DNA of 64,000 bases from JAUNSR01 sp036655755 (GTDB lineage: Bacteria > Bacteroidota > Bacteroidia > Bacteroidales > JAUNSR01): positions 17,842-81,841 of the forward strand of contig JAVVPN010000002.1 in NCBI GenBank assembly GCA_036655755.1, read 5' to 3'. Shown in pieces: positions 37,935 through 45,929 of the stretch. The notes beneath the pieces are model-generated. The model had not been told where the DNA came from, made no database searches, and saw only the letters and a program-made list of their open reading frames with translations. Every line of letters begins with the position of its first letter. Within the stretch, counting starts at the first letter, position 1. Position numbers and translations under genes: made by a program.

Positions 37935-37964
37935 CAAAATTAAGCAAAACCCACGTCACACAAA
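37935..37964 (-). promoter_or_regulatory. Promoter for purL with both -7 and -33 elements
   Basis: On the minus strand TAATTTTG (37935-37942) is preceded by TTTG (37961-37964) with an 18-bp spacer. This is the best match in the window to the Bacteroidota TTTG-n19-TAnnTTTG promoter. The rest of the 370-bp divergent region 37866-38236 shows only the -7 element of the LysE-type gene. Confidence 0.7.
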
Positions 37965-38169
37965 AGATTCTTGCGAAACAATTTGCGCTAAAATGATCTT
38001 TATTCTTTTGGCGGGGTATCTTTTCAAGGGTAAGACGAGAGAGGAATAGTAACATGAAAAAACAGAAAAGAGTAAGGATTTGATGAAAATAGATGCGATT
38101 ATATCAGAAACCGGATAGGGAAATATGTAAAAATAAAACCTACGTTTATGAAATAAACTTTTTAACACC

Positions 38170-38177
38170 TATCTTTG
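38170..38177 (+). promoter_or_regulatory. -7 element for the LysE-type exporter gene
   Basis: TATCTTTG, 59 bp upstream of the ATG at 38237. Confidence 0.6.
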
Positions 38178-38236
38178 CAATATAGAGATTGTAAAAAAAA
38201 TATTAAAGTAAAGAGAAAAGGAAAGAAGTGAGTGTG

Positions 38237-38974
38237 ATGATTTATACTATCATCTGGGGTATCGTTATTGGGATATTGGTTTCAGCACCGCTGGGACCGA
38301 TTGGTGTTCTTGTTATTCAACGAACGCTCAACAAAGGACGACATGCCGGATTGATGACCGGGTTAGGAGCTTCTGTATCGGATGTATTATATGCGTTGGT
38401 ATCAGGATTAGGTTTGTCGTTTATTGTTGATTTTGTAAATAACAATCAATCGGCACTACAGATCGTTGGCAGCATCGTAATTTTCATCTTCGGGTTTTAT
38501 TTATGGAAAAAGAACCCCCTGCAGGATTTGAATGCCGCTCAGGTTTCGAATACTTCGCATGCCACTTATTTTGCCACGGGATTTGTGCTGACATTATCCA
38601 ATCCGTTGATTATCTTTTTTTACATGGCCTTGTTTGCACGAACCAACTTCCTGATGGATGCGCATACACCCTATCATTACCTTGTCGGATATCTGGCAGT
38701 AGCGGCGGGAGCACTGATTTGGTGGTTCTTTATAACATGGGCTATGAACAAGGCTCGTAATCACTTTAAAATCCGTAGCTTGTTTCTTGTAAACAAGATT
38801 ATTGCGATTGTTATGATTATTATTTCAATCGTAGGATTCGTGCTGGGGATAATCGCAGAATTTGAAAAACTCAAAAAGCCAAAAGAAACAGACCTTACAG
38901 AAAATATTTATGGAACAGACAAAAAAACATTTGAAAGTTCCCTTTATTGCGGAATTAGACCGAGGATCGCTTGA
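38237..38974 (+). CDS. LysE/RhtB-type transporter
   Basis: About 245 residues with six predicted membrane helices. It starts MIYTIIWGIVIGILVSAPLG, and GPIGVLVIQRTLNKGRHAGLMTGLGASVSDVLYAL is the family signature region. Members export amino acids or related metabolites; the substrate here is unknown. An in-frame GTG at 38228 is a possible earlier start. Its last 65 bp overlap the start of the next gene in another frame. Confidence 0.85.
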   Translation: MIYTIIWGIVIGILVSAPLGPIGVLVIQRTLNKGRHAGLMTGLGASVSDVLYALVSGLGLSFIVDFVNNNQSALQIVGSIVIFIFGFYLWKKNPLQDLNAAQVSNTSHATYFATGFVLTLSNPLIIFFYMALFARTNFLMDAHTPYHYLVGYLAVAAGALIWWFFITWAMNKARNHFKIRSLFLVNKIIAIVMIIISIVGFVLGIIAEFEKLKKPKETDLTENIYGTDKKTFESSLYCGIRPRIA

Positions 38975-39566
38975 AGAAGCGTGTCATCTATTGGTTGAAA
39001 AAGGATGTGTGCATAGCATGTCGGCAGTAAACTGGGGTGATAATTATTCCTATAAGCCGGTAGCATCTTTTAGTCTTGCGCATGGTAAGAACGATTTGTA
39101 TGTACGCTTTTTCGTTCATGGTAATTGCCTGCGCGCTGTAAATCATACCGACCAGTCGCCGGTAGAAGAGGATAGTTGCGTAGGACTTGTACTTCGGAAT
39201 CAAGATTCAGATCAGATTTTCGATTTTGCGTTTAATTGTATCGGCACCTGTCTGGCCACGCGAAAAACGGCTACCGAAAAGCACTTGCTCGACATTTCGC
39301 TTTTACGAAGCATACGTCGTTTTACCGATTTGCAGCCACGGGCTTTCTGCGAAATGGAAGGATTATTCCATTGGCAGGTAGTGGTTGCGCTCCCATTTCA
39401 TTTACTTGGAATAACAAGTGAAACACTTCCATTCGTATTATCCGGAAATTTTTATAAACGAGCAGATGCTACGGCATTACCACATTATCTGAGTTGGATT
39501 CCTGTGAAAAATGCTCATCCGGACTTTGCTCATCCTGAATGTTTGGGAGAGCTGGTGCTGGAATAG
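38910..39566 (+). CDS. Carbohydrate-binding family 9-like (CBM9-like) protein
   Basis: 218 residues from the ATG at 38910, with no signal peptide seen. The central stretch DLYVRFFVHGNCLRAVNHTDQSPVEEDSCVGLVLRNQ resembles the CBM9-like beta-sandwich found in Bacteroidota. WQVVVALPFHLLGI and the C-terminal WIPVKNAHPDFAHPECLGEL also fit. A carbohydrate ligand is assumed from the family only. It overlaps the upstream exporter gene by 65 bp and converges with the MBL-fold gene by a 98-bp overlap of 3' ends, so the arrangement is unusually compact. It ends in TAG. Confidence 0.72.
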   Translation: MEQTKKHLKVPFIAELDRGSLEEACHLLVEKGCVHSMSAVNWGDNYSYKPVASFSLAHGKNDLYVRFFVHGNCLRAVNHTDQSPVEEDSCVGLVLRNQDSDQIFDFAFNCIGTCLATRKTATEKHLLDISLLRSIRRFTDLQPRAFCEMEGLFHWQVVVALPFHLLGITSETLPFVLSGNFYKRADATALPHYLSWIPVKNAHPDFAHPECLGELVLE

Positions 39567-40371
39567 CTCTGAAATGCCTGCCAACCTTCTTTATTTTTAT
39601 TCCGGTGGTATACGCATCATGATAAAAAATCAGGGTGGCATTTTCTGCAGCCACTCTTTCAAGCAAACGTACGCGCTCTTCTGCTGATATTTCTGCCATT
39701 AAATCAAATGCGGAAATCGAGTCTATATGTAGATTAAGCGCCAATGGTATTACATCTCCCGCAAACACAAAGCAATCTTCGTCGGTACGGATAAAACTTA
39801 CCAGCTGTCCCGGCGTATGGCCGTCGAATAAGGACACTTCAATTTCGGGGGTGATAAATGTAGTTGAGTCTATTAGCCTTAGGTGAGGGCTTTGTTGTAG
39901 AAACAGCGTATTTTCATAAAAATAGGCGTCAGCATCGAGTAATCCCGGATGAAGATGATGTTGCCATTGTGATTTCGAAATATAATAGGTGGCATTCGGG
40001 AATACAGGTGTAATATTACCCCCTTCATCTGTTTCCGTCAATCCTCCGCAATGATCAAAATGAAGGTGGGAGAGAACGATATCGGTAACATCATTTGGAT
40101 GGACACCGTGCTCCCAAAGTAAATGCTTCAAGTCTTTTTGCTGGAAAAAGCCATAGGGAATCATCCTTTTATCCGGTTTGATACCGGCCCCGGTATCGAA
40201 AATCACTATTTTGTCTTTCTTTTTGTAGATAAGGCAGCGCATTGCCATCCGGCAAAGATTATTGTTATCTGCCGGATAGTGCCTGAGCCATATTGACTTA
40301 GGTAGTAAGCCGAACATGGCACCCCCGTCAGAATGAAAAAATCCTGTTTCTAATGTGCTTAACTTCGTCAT
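39469..40371 (-). CDS. MBL-fold metallo-hydrolase
   Basis: 300 residues with the metallo-beta-lactamase motif HLHFDHCGG (SHLHFDH), a second metal histidine in LFDGHTPGQLVSF and the Asp in FAGDVIPLAL. The layout resembles lactonase/AttM-like and related cytoplasmic hydrolases, but substrate is not assignable. The last 30 or so residues (ALPNIQDEQSPDEHFSQESN) are polar and lie in the overlap with the converging CBM9-like gene, so they may be a lineage-specific extension. Confidence 0.85.
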   Translation of the reverse strand: MTKLSTLETGFFHSDGGAMFGLLPKSIWLRHYPADNNNLCRMAMRCLIYKKKDKIVIFDTGAGIKPDKRMIPYGFFQQKDLKHLLWEHGVHPNDVTDIVLSHLHFDHCGGLTETDEGGNITPVFPNATYYISKSQWQHHLHPGLLDADAYFYENTLFLQQSPHLRLIDSTTFITPEIEVSLFDGHTPGQLVSFIRTDEDCFVFAGDVIPLALNLHIDSISAFDLMAEISAEERVRLLERVAAENATLIFYHDAYTTGIKIKKVGRHFRAIPAPALPNIQDEQSPDEHFSQESNSDNVVMP

Positions 40372-40389
40372 TTAGTATTAAATTTGCAC

Positions 40390-40397
40390 CAAATCTA
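40390..40397 (-). promoter_or_regulatory. -7 element for the MBL-fold gene
   Basis: The minus strand reads TAGATTTG (TAnnTTTG), 19 bp before the start at 40371. Confidence 0.55.
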
Positions 40398-40439
40398 TGG
40401 ATTATTTTAATTAATCGGACAACGCTTGTTATAAAAGTT

Positions 40440-40460
40440 GTGGCAATAATTTATTGTCAC
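40440..40460. promoter_or_regulatory. 21-bp palindrome between divergent genes
   Basis: GTGGCAATAA-T-TTATTGTCAC is a near-perfect palindrome (one G-T mismatch) in the gap between the MBL-fold gene and the Mur-ligase-like gene, 26 bp before the latter's ATG. Its symmetry suits a dimeric repressor. There is no T-tract. Confidence 0.45.
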
Positions 40461-40485
40461 ACTGAAACACTAATGAATATATCAA

Positions 40486-41391
40486 ATGAAAAGAATTCAT
40501 CTTATCTCTGTCGGAGATTCACGCCTATGCGAGTTAGCGATAGCATTGAAAGCTAAAGGGCATCAGGTTACTTGCTCCGGAGCGGATATAATGGAATCGG
40601 AGAGAGAGAAGCTTAAAAAACACGATCTGCTCCCTGCACAGGAGGGATGGTGGCCGGAAGTGCTGGATAAAGAGTATGACTATGTTATTCCCGCAAACGA
40701 TTTATCGATTGATAACCCGGAATTGCAACGTGCGAAGGAACTGAATTTATTAGTGCTTTCTTTCCCGGAATATATTTTCCACCGCTTCAAAAACAAATCA
40801 CGTATGCTTGTTGGCGGATCAAAAGGAAAAGATTCCATCATTGAAATGGTGTATTATGCTTTGCGTAAGAACAATCTGCTTTTCGATTATGTTTTTTCTG
40901 AAGGTATAAATAATGATCCGGCGCTTAACTGGAGTTATGATGCGCGCATGGCTATTCTGGAAGATGATACTACATTCTCTCCTTTTATCAAAAAGCAGAT
41001 CAATGAGTACTATCGGCCGCATATTTTTGTACTTTCGGATATTACCCGCGAAAAAGAGGAGCAAACGGATGCCGAGTATATTCTGACGTTGAAACGGATG
41101 ATCTCATCAATAGAACGCGACGGAAAGTTTATTTATAAGCAAAATGAGCCCTTACTAGCCGAACTGGCAGAATCGGTGCGGGAAGATATCACGGCAATGC
41201 CTTTTGGCGAACATACCATTAAGGAAACGGAAGAGGGAATTTTTCTAGCATCCCGTTTCGGCGATTTCAAAGTGAATCGTAAAAATCCGGTATTCCTCGA
41301 AAATCTGAATGCGGCGCGTATTGCCTGCCGTCAGTTGGGATTGCAGGATAAGGACTTCTATGAAGCAATTTCTGAATATAGTTTTCTTTAA
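40486..41391 (+). CDS. Short, degenerate Mur-ligase-like protein
   Basis: 301 residues whose first 120 follow the Mpl/Mur ligase pattern: the nucleotide-like start KRIHLISVGDSRLCELAIAL, then ADIMESEREKLKKHDLLPAQEGW, DNPELQRAKELNLLVLSFPE and GGSKGKDSIIEMV. The last corresponds to the ATP loop GGSHGKTT of Mpl, but the residue after the lysine is Asp instead of Thr/Ser. True Mpl proteins are about 450 residues and this one lacks most of the C-terminal ligase domain. It may be a non-catalytic or altered relative acting in cell-wall recycling or regulation. Only its DUF4924 neighbour looks cotranscribed (19 bp). Confidence 0.65.
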   Translation: MKRIHLISVGDSRLCELAIALKAKGHQVTCSGADIMESEREKLKKHDLLPAQEGWWPEVLDKEYDYVIPANDLSIDNPELQRAKELNLLVLSFPEYIFHRFKNKSRMLVGGSKGKDSIIEMVYYALRKNNLLFDYVFSEGINNDPALNWSYDARMAILEDDTTFSPFIKKQINEYYRPHIFVLSDITREKEEQTDAEYILTLKRMISSIERDGKFIYKQNEPLLAELAESVREDITAMPFGEHTIKETEEGIFLASRFGDFKVNRKNPVFLENLNAARIACRQLGLQDKDFYEAISEYSFL

Positions 41392-41410
41392 ATAAAAATC
41401 TTGATTCGAT

Positions 41411-41956
41411 ATGTTGATAGCCAATCAGAAAAAGAAAGAAAATATTGCTGAGTATCTGCTCTATATGTGGCAGGTAGAAGATACGATCCGGGCGAACAAG
41501 CTGGATATTGATCTGATTCAGCAAAATATCATTGATAAATACGATCAACCCGAAGAGGTGAAACACGAGATGCGTGAATGGTATGAAAATCTGATTGAGA
41601 TGATGCGTATTGAGCAGAAACAGGAATCGGGCCATTTGCAGATCAATAAAAATGTATTGATCGATCTGACGGATCTGCATCAGCGCTTGCTCAAATCGAG
41701 CAAAGAACCTTTCTATACGGCTGCTTTTTATAAAACGCTTCCTTACATTGTAGAGCTGCGTAGTAAAATGGGGGATGAAAAAGTAGGTGAGTTGGAGACT
41801 TGTTTTCTGGCACTGTACGGAGTCTTAATGCTCCGCCTGCAGGGTAAACCTGTTTCGGAAGAGACCATGAATGCAGTTCGCCAAATCAGTACTTTGCTGG
41901 CTATTCTTGCCGAAAAGTACAATATGGAAAAGAAGGGTGAACTGGAACTAGAGTAG
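41411..41956 (+). CDS. DUF4924 family protein
   Basis: 181 residues, cytoplasmic and mostly helical, starting MLIANQKKKENIAEYLLYMW. I assign it to DUF4924, a Bacteroidota family of unknown function, from this N-terminus and the IVELRSKMGDEKVGELETCF region. It follows the Mur-ligase-like gene by 19 bp and ends in TAG before a strong terminator. Confidence 0.75.
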   Translation: MLIANQKKKENIAEYLLYMWQVEDTIRANKLDIDLIQQNIIDKYDQPEEVKHEMREWYENLIEMMRIEQKQESGHLQINKNVLIDLTDLHQRLLKSSKEPFYTAAFYKTLPYIVELRSKMGDEKVGELETCFLALYGVLMLRLQGKPVSEETMNAVRQISTLLAILAEKYNMEKKGELELE

Positions 41957-41981
41957 AGTTTATCGGAAAAAAATAAATTGT

Positions 41982-42015
41982 AAAGAAAGACGCTTCGAGA
42001 GGGGCGTCTTTCTTT
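41982..42015 (+). terminator. Terminator after the DUF4924 gene
   Basis: The stem AAAGAAAGACGC / GCGTCTTTCTTT (12 bp, 10-nt loop) is followed by T's. Confidence 0.85.
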
Positions 42016-42033
42016 TTTTTATCAAAACTTTCG

Positions 42034-42041
42034 TAAGTTTG
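42034..42041 (+). promoter_or_regulatory. -7 element for rfbD
   Basis: TAAGTTTG (TAnnTTTG), 34 bp before the ATG. Confidence 0.55.
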
Positions 42042-42075
42042 AATTTTTAAGTGAAGACTCTGAATTAAAAATCAT

Positions 42076-42942
42076 ATGAAAAATATTCTTGTTACCGGCT
42101 CGAATGGCCAACTGGGTAATGAAATTCGCGTATTAAGCAGTAATTATCCGGATCTTAATTTTTGGTTTACCGATGTTGCAGAATTGGATATTTGTGACTT
42201 GGATGCAATTCGTGATTATGTTGCCGACAAGCCGCTTTATGCGATTATTAATTGCGCGGCTTATACAGCGGTGGATAAGGCTGAATCGGATCGGGAGTTG
42301 TGTGAAGCGATTAATGCGCAGGCTCCGGCCAATCTAGGGGTTGTGGCAACGGAAAAGGGGGCGAAGATGATTCAGGTTTCGACCGATTATGTATATAGCG
42401 GTACGGCTTGTAAACCTTATACGGAGTCGGATCCGGTGGCTCCGGTTTCTGTCTACGGAATCACAAAACTCGAAGGAGAGAAGCGGTTGCTTGCTGTTTG
42501 CGAGAATAGCGTGATTTTGAGAACATCGTGGCTTTATTCTTCTTTTGGGAATAATTTTGTAAAAACGATGATTCGCTTAGGCAATGAGCGGCCACAGTTG
42601 GGGGTGATTTTTGATCAGGTGGGGACGCCGACTTATGCGCGCGACCTTGCCGATGTTATTCTGAAGTTGATTATGGCGCCCGAATTTGTTATCGGTATCT
42701 ATAATTATTCGAATGAAGGGGTATGCAGCTGGTACGATTTTGCCCGTAAAATTCATGAGTTGGCAGGAATTGTCACTTGTGAGGTGAAACCGATTGAAAC
42801 AGCAGATTATCCTACGCCGGCACAACGCCCGCATTACAGCGTAATGAATAAGAAAAAGCTAAAAAACAGATTCGGAATAGCCATTCCGCATTGGGAGGAA
42901 AGTTTACGCGAATGTATGGTTCAATTAGCTTCGATACACTAA
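42076..42942 (+). CDS. rfbD: dTDP-4-dehydrorhamnose reductase
   Basis: 288 residues of the extended SDR family. Its NAD(P)-binding loop is VTGSNGQLGNEI, the catalytic Tyr-Lys pair is in SVYGITKLEGE, and QVSTDYVYSGTACKPYTE is typical of RfbD/RmlD. It makes dTDP-L-rhamnose, the last step of that pathway. The other rml genes are not adjacent. It is flanked by its own promoter and terminator. Confidence 0.94.
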   Translation: MKNILVTGSNGQLGNEIRVLSSNYPDLNFWFTDVAELDICDLDAIRDYVADKPLYAIINCAAYTAVDKAESDRELCEAINAQAPANLGVVATEKGAKMIQVSTDYVYSGTACKPYTESDPVAPVSVYGITKLEGEKRLLAVCENSVILRTSWLYSSFGNNFVKTMIRLGNERPQLGVIFDQVGTPTYARDLADVILKLIMAPEFVIGIYNYSNEGVCSWYDFARKIHELAGIVTCEVKPIETADYPTPAQRPHYSVMNKKKLKNRFGIAIPHWEESLRECMVQLASIH

Positions 42943-42977
42943 AGACAATAAATTTATTTAATAATGTATTAAAAACG

Positions 42978-42998
42978 GGCGGATTAAGTAAATCCGCC
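42978..42998 (+). terminator. Terminator after rfbD
   Basis: The stem GGCGGATT / AATCCGCC (8 bp) is followed by TTTTTT. Confidence 0.8.
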
Positions 42999-43042
42999 TT
43001 TTTTAATATCCTTCCGCTTTATGTAATTCGCTGATTTTCGAT

Positions 43043-43050
43043 TACTTTTG
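43043..43050 (+). promoter_or_regulatory. -7 element for prfC
   Basis: TACTTTTG (TAnnTTTG), 77 bp before the ATG at 43128. Confidence 0.6.
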
Positions 43051-43127
43051 CACCCTGAAAAATCTTTTTATAAATATAGAATGATCGCATCGTTTATTTT
43101 TTGAAATGATGTGTAAAGAGTATAAGC

Positions 43128-44708
43128 ATGAGCGAATTAACAGACGAAATCAAGAAAAGAAGAACATTTGCCATCATCAGTCACCCCGATGCGGGTAAGA
43201 CGACGCTGACCGAAAAACTATTGTTATTCGGTGGGGCGATCCATGTGGCCGGTGCGGTAAAATCAAATAAGATTAAAAAAACTGCCACTTCCGACTGGAT
43301 GGAGATTGAGAAGCAACGTGGTATCTCGGTTGCTACCTCAGTAATGGCATTCGATTATAACGGCTATAAAATCAATATTCTCGATACTCCGGGTCACCAG
43401 GATTTCGCTGAAGATACCTACCGTACGCTGACTGCCGTTGATAGTGTTATTATCGTGGTGGATACGGCGAAAGGGGTAGAGATGCAAACCCGCAAATTGA
43501 TGGAGGTTTGTCGCATGCGTAAAACTCCGGTGATCGTATTTATCAATAAGATGGACCGTGAGGGTAAAGACCCGTTCGATTTGCTGGATGAGATCGAATC
43601 TGAATTGAAAATCAATGTGCGTCCGTTAAGCTGGCCTATCAATATCGGTCAGCGCTTTAAAGGGGTGTATAATATCTTTGAAAAGAAACTCGATCTATAT
43701 ACACCGAATAAACAGGTGGTAACAGAGTCGGTAGAGATTAAGAATGTAAACGATCCGGCCCTGGATGAACGCGTAGGTACGAGCGACGCTGAAAAACTGC
43801 GCGCTGATCTTGAACTGATTGAAGGGGTATATCCTGAATTTGATGTGAATACATATCTGAAAGGGGAAATCGCACCGGTATTCTTCGGTTCTGCTTTGAA
43901 TAATTTCGGGGTGAAAGAGTTGCTCGATTGTTTTTGTCAGATTGCACCATCGCCACGTCCGATTCAGGCCGTAGAGCGTCAGGTAGAGCCGGAAGATAGC
44001 GGCTTCACCGGATTCGTGTTTAAGATTCATGCGAATATGGACCCTAACCACCGTTCTTGTATCGCGTTCGTAAAAATCTGTTCAGGTAAATTTGAGCGTA
44101 ATGTCAATTACAAGCATGTGCGCCATAACAAACTGATGCGTTTTTCGAGCCCAACGGCCTTTATGGCTCAGAAAAAGGAAACTGTGGATGAAGCCTTCCC
44201 GGGTGATATCATTGGTTTGCCGGATACCGGTAACTTTAAGATTGGCGATACGCTGACATCGGGTGAAATGTTGCATTTCAAAGGGATACCAAGTTTCTCT
44301 CCGGAAATGTTTAAATATATTGAGAATGCCGATCCGATGAAAACCAAACAATTGAACAAAGGTATTGATCAGTTAATGGATGAAGGGGTTGCTCAGGTGT
44401 TTACAAATCAGTTTAACGGCCGTAAGATTATCGGTACGGTAGGACAGCTGCAGTTTGAGGTGATTCAATATCGCTTGTTGCACGAATACGGGGCACAGTG
44501 TCGTTGGGAGCCTATCAACCTGTATAAGGCTTGTTGGATTGAAAGTGAAGATGCTGAGGCGCTCGAAAACTTTAAACGTCGTAAATCTCAGTTTATGGCT
44601 ACCGATAAGGATGGTCGCGATGTGTTCCTTGCCGATTCCGGTTATGTATTGATGATGGCGCAGCAGGATTTCCCAAAAATTAAGTTCCACTTTACTTCAG
44701 AGTTCTGA
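43128..44708 (+). CDS. prfC: Peptide chain release factor 3
   Basis: 526-residue translational GTPase that recycles RF1 and RF2. The P-loop is in ISHPDAGKTTLTEKL, the switch region in DWMEIEKQRGISVATSVM, G3 in LDTPGHQDF, and NKMD follows. The domain organisation and length are standard for RF3, and the C-terminal half is RF3-like rather than EF-G-like. It is followed 2 bp later by the nucleosidase gene, so translation of the two is probably coupled. Confidence 0.96.
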   Translation: MSELTDEIKKRRTFAIISHPDAGKTTLTEKLLLFGGAIHVAGAVKSNKIKKTATSDWMEIEKQRGISVATSVMAFDYNGYKINILDTPGHQDFAEDTYRTLTAVDSVIIVVDTAKGVEMQTRKLMEVCRMRKTPVIVFINKMDREGKDPFDLLDEIESELKINVRPLSWPINIGQRFKGVYNIFEKKLDLYTPNKQVVTESVEIKNVNDPALDERVGTSDAEKLRADLELIEGVYPEFDVNTYLKGEIAPVFFGSALNNFGVKELLDCFCQIAPSPRPIQAVERQVEPEDSGFTGFVFKIHANMDPNHRSCIAFVKICSGKFERNVNYKHVRHNKLMRFSSPTAFMAQKKETVDEAFPGDIIGLPDTGNFKIGDTLTSGEMLHFKGIPSFSPEMFKYIENADPMKTKQLNKGIDQLMDEGVAQVFTNQFNGRKIIGTVGQLQFEVIQYRLLHEYGAQCRWEPINLYKACWIESEDAEALENFKRRKSQFMATDKDGRDVFLADSGYVLMMAQQDFPKIKFHFTSEF

Positions 44709-44710
44709 TT

Positions 44711-45421
44711 ATGAAAAAAATATGTTTCTTATTTGCGATGCACGCTGAGGCGGCTCCGCTGATTGAAAAATTCGGTTTGGAAAAGGTTGATGATTTTTTC
44801 GCGCCGCTTCCGCCGGTATTGTACAAAGGCGAACATAACGGAAAGGAGATTCTTGTAGTTCTGAACGGGCAGCAGAATGGTCTTGACTTAGTTGGATGTG
44901 AGCCCGCTACATTGACAACGCAGTTGATTTTGAGTAAACTGAATCCGGATTTGTTGATCAATGCAGGTACTTGTGGTGCATTCAAAGCAAACGGGTCGGC
45001 GATCGGCGATGTTTATCTGAGCCATGAATATATCTGTTTCCATGACCGCCGTGTCGGTGATTCGGGCGGATGGTACGAAATGGGCGTAGGCTTCTATCCA
45101 TGTATGGACGCGACTCAAATGGCTTCGGATTTGGGCTTTAAACTGGGGCATTGCACTACAGGCAGCTCCCTTGATATGGCTTCTGAAGACTTAGCTCTGA
45201 TTCAGCGCAATAAAGGAGAATTGAAAGACATGGAGGCAGCTGCCATCGCATGGGTAGCGTCGCTATATAACACGCCGTTATTGTGCGTGAAATCGGTAAC
45301 GGATCTTTGTGACGGAGGTCGTGCGACCGAAGAGGAGTTCCGCGAAAATTTATCGGAGGCTGCTCAAAAACTAAAAGAAGCATGCTTTAAAATTCTCGAT
45401 TATCTTTTGATTCAGGCATAA
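44711..45421 (+). CDS. MTA/SAH nucleosidase-like phosphorylase-superfamily protein
   Basis: 236 residues of the PNP/UDP phosphorylase superfamily. It has INAGTCGAFKANG (phosphate or substrate loop), KDMEAAAIAWVA (ribose-contacting Met-Glu) and SVTDLCD with the catalytic Asp. It most resembles methylthioadenosine/S-adenosylhomocysteine nucleosidases, which cleave adenine from SAM by-products, though related nucleosidases cannot be excluded. It is cotranscribed with prfC. Confidence 0.82.
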   Translation: MKKICFLFAMHAEAAPLIEKFGLEKVDDFFAPLPPVLYKGEHNGKEILVVLNGQQNGLDLVGCEPATLTTQLILSKLNPDLLINAGTCGAFKANGSAIGDVYLSHEYICFHDRRVGDSGGWYEMGVGFYPCMDATQMASDLGFKLGHCTTGSSLDMASEDLALIQRNKGELKDMEAAAIAWVASLYNTPLLCVKSVTDLCDGGRATEEEFRENLSEAAQKLKEACFKILDYLLIQA

Positions 45422-45442
45422 TCTATCTTTGCATAAACACTC

Positions 45443-45482
45443 AAAGCGTTCAATTCGGACTTAAATCCGATTGAACGCTTTT
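45443..45482 (+). terminator. Terminator after prfC-nucleosidase
   Basis: AAAGCGTTCAATTCGGA pairs with 45466-45480 with one bulged T, followed by TTTTCTTTTTTT. Confidence 0.83.
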
Positions 45483-45505
45483 CTTTTTTTCAAAACTTCA
45501 TGTTA

Positions 45506-45929
45506 CTTCCCCTCCCTCTGAATTCGGCTCTAAAGGCTTTGATCTTGGCATTAAAGGATTCTGCCCAGCCTCTGAACTTTCAGGATTGTTGCTCATGTAA
45601 TTCCCCCTTTTGCCTTTTTAAACGATGGCTTGTACCTCGGTGTTTGAGTCCGGCGGAGCTGTTTTTTGCTCCGTCAAGGGTAGTAGTGTGCGCCAAGAGG
45701 GGCGGAAGTGTGCGTCAAGAGGCACACTTCCGCCCCTCAAGAGGATAAAATGTGTGCCTCATGGGGAACACATCCGACCCGCTTGGGAAACACGCTGAAG
45801 TACAAGCGACGGATTAATTTTTGACAAGCGGGTATTAGCATAACAGTGAGCGGAGGATCAGCTTCTTTGTCAATCGGGCAACAAAAGCTTTTATTGGATC
45901 TTTAAATGCCAAAATCAAAGCTTTTAGAG
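45506..45929. repeat. Extragenic 22-bp phased array 2 inside a large inverted repeat
   Basis: The core units start at 45694, 45716, 45738, 45760 and 45782 (exact 22-bp steps) with heads CAAGAGG, CAAGAGG, CAAGAGG, CATGGGG and CTTGGGA. The phase continues, one base earlier, at 45803, 45825 and 45847 (CAAGCGA, CAAGCGG, TGAGCGG). Upstream, weaker heads beginning CTCT or CATT recur at 21-22-bp steps (45528, 45549, 45570, 45592, 45614, 45636). GAGGGGCGGAAGTGTGC (45697-45713) is perfectly inverted at 45722-45738. The whole element is bounded by inverted arms: CTCTAAAGGCTTTGAT then CTTGGCATT at 45528 matches the inverse of 45897-45929 with two mismatches and one indel. The left flank CTTCCCCTCCCTC (45506-45518) is shared with array 1 (one mismatch). 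No protein can be read through it. Confidence 0.75.

Noticed and set aside
45424..45482. Small RNA between a TATCTTTG element and the terminator hairpin
   Set aside because: The element lies directly after the nucleosidase stop and the product would be only about 45 nt. The hairpin is better explained as the operon terminator, and there is no other support.
45500..45748. Open frame of 82 codons in the second array
   Set aside because: It runs through a 22-bp phased repeat (not a multiple of 3), ends in repeat sequence and has no protein-like composition.
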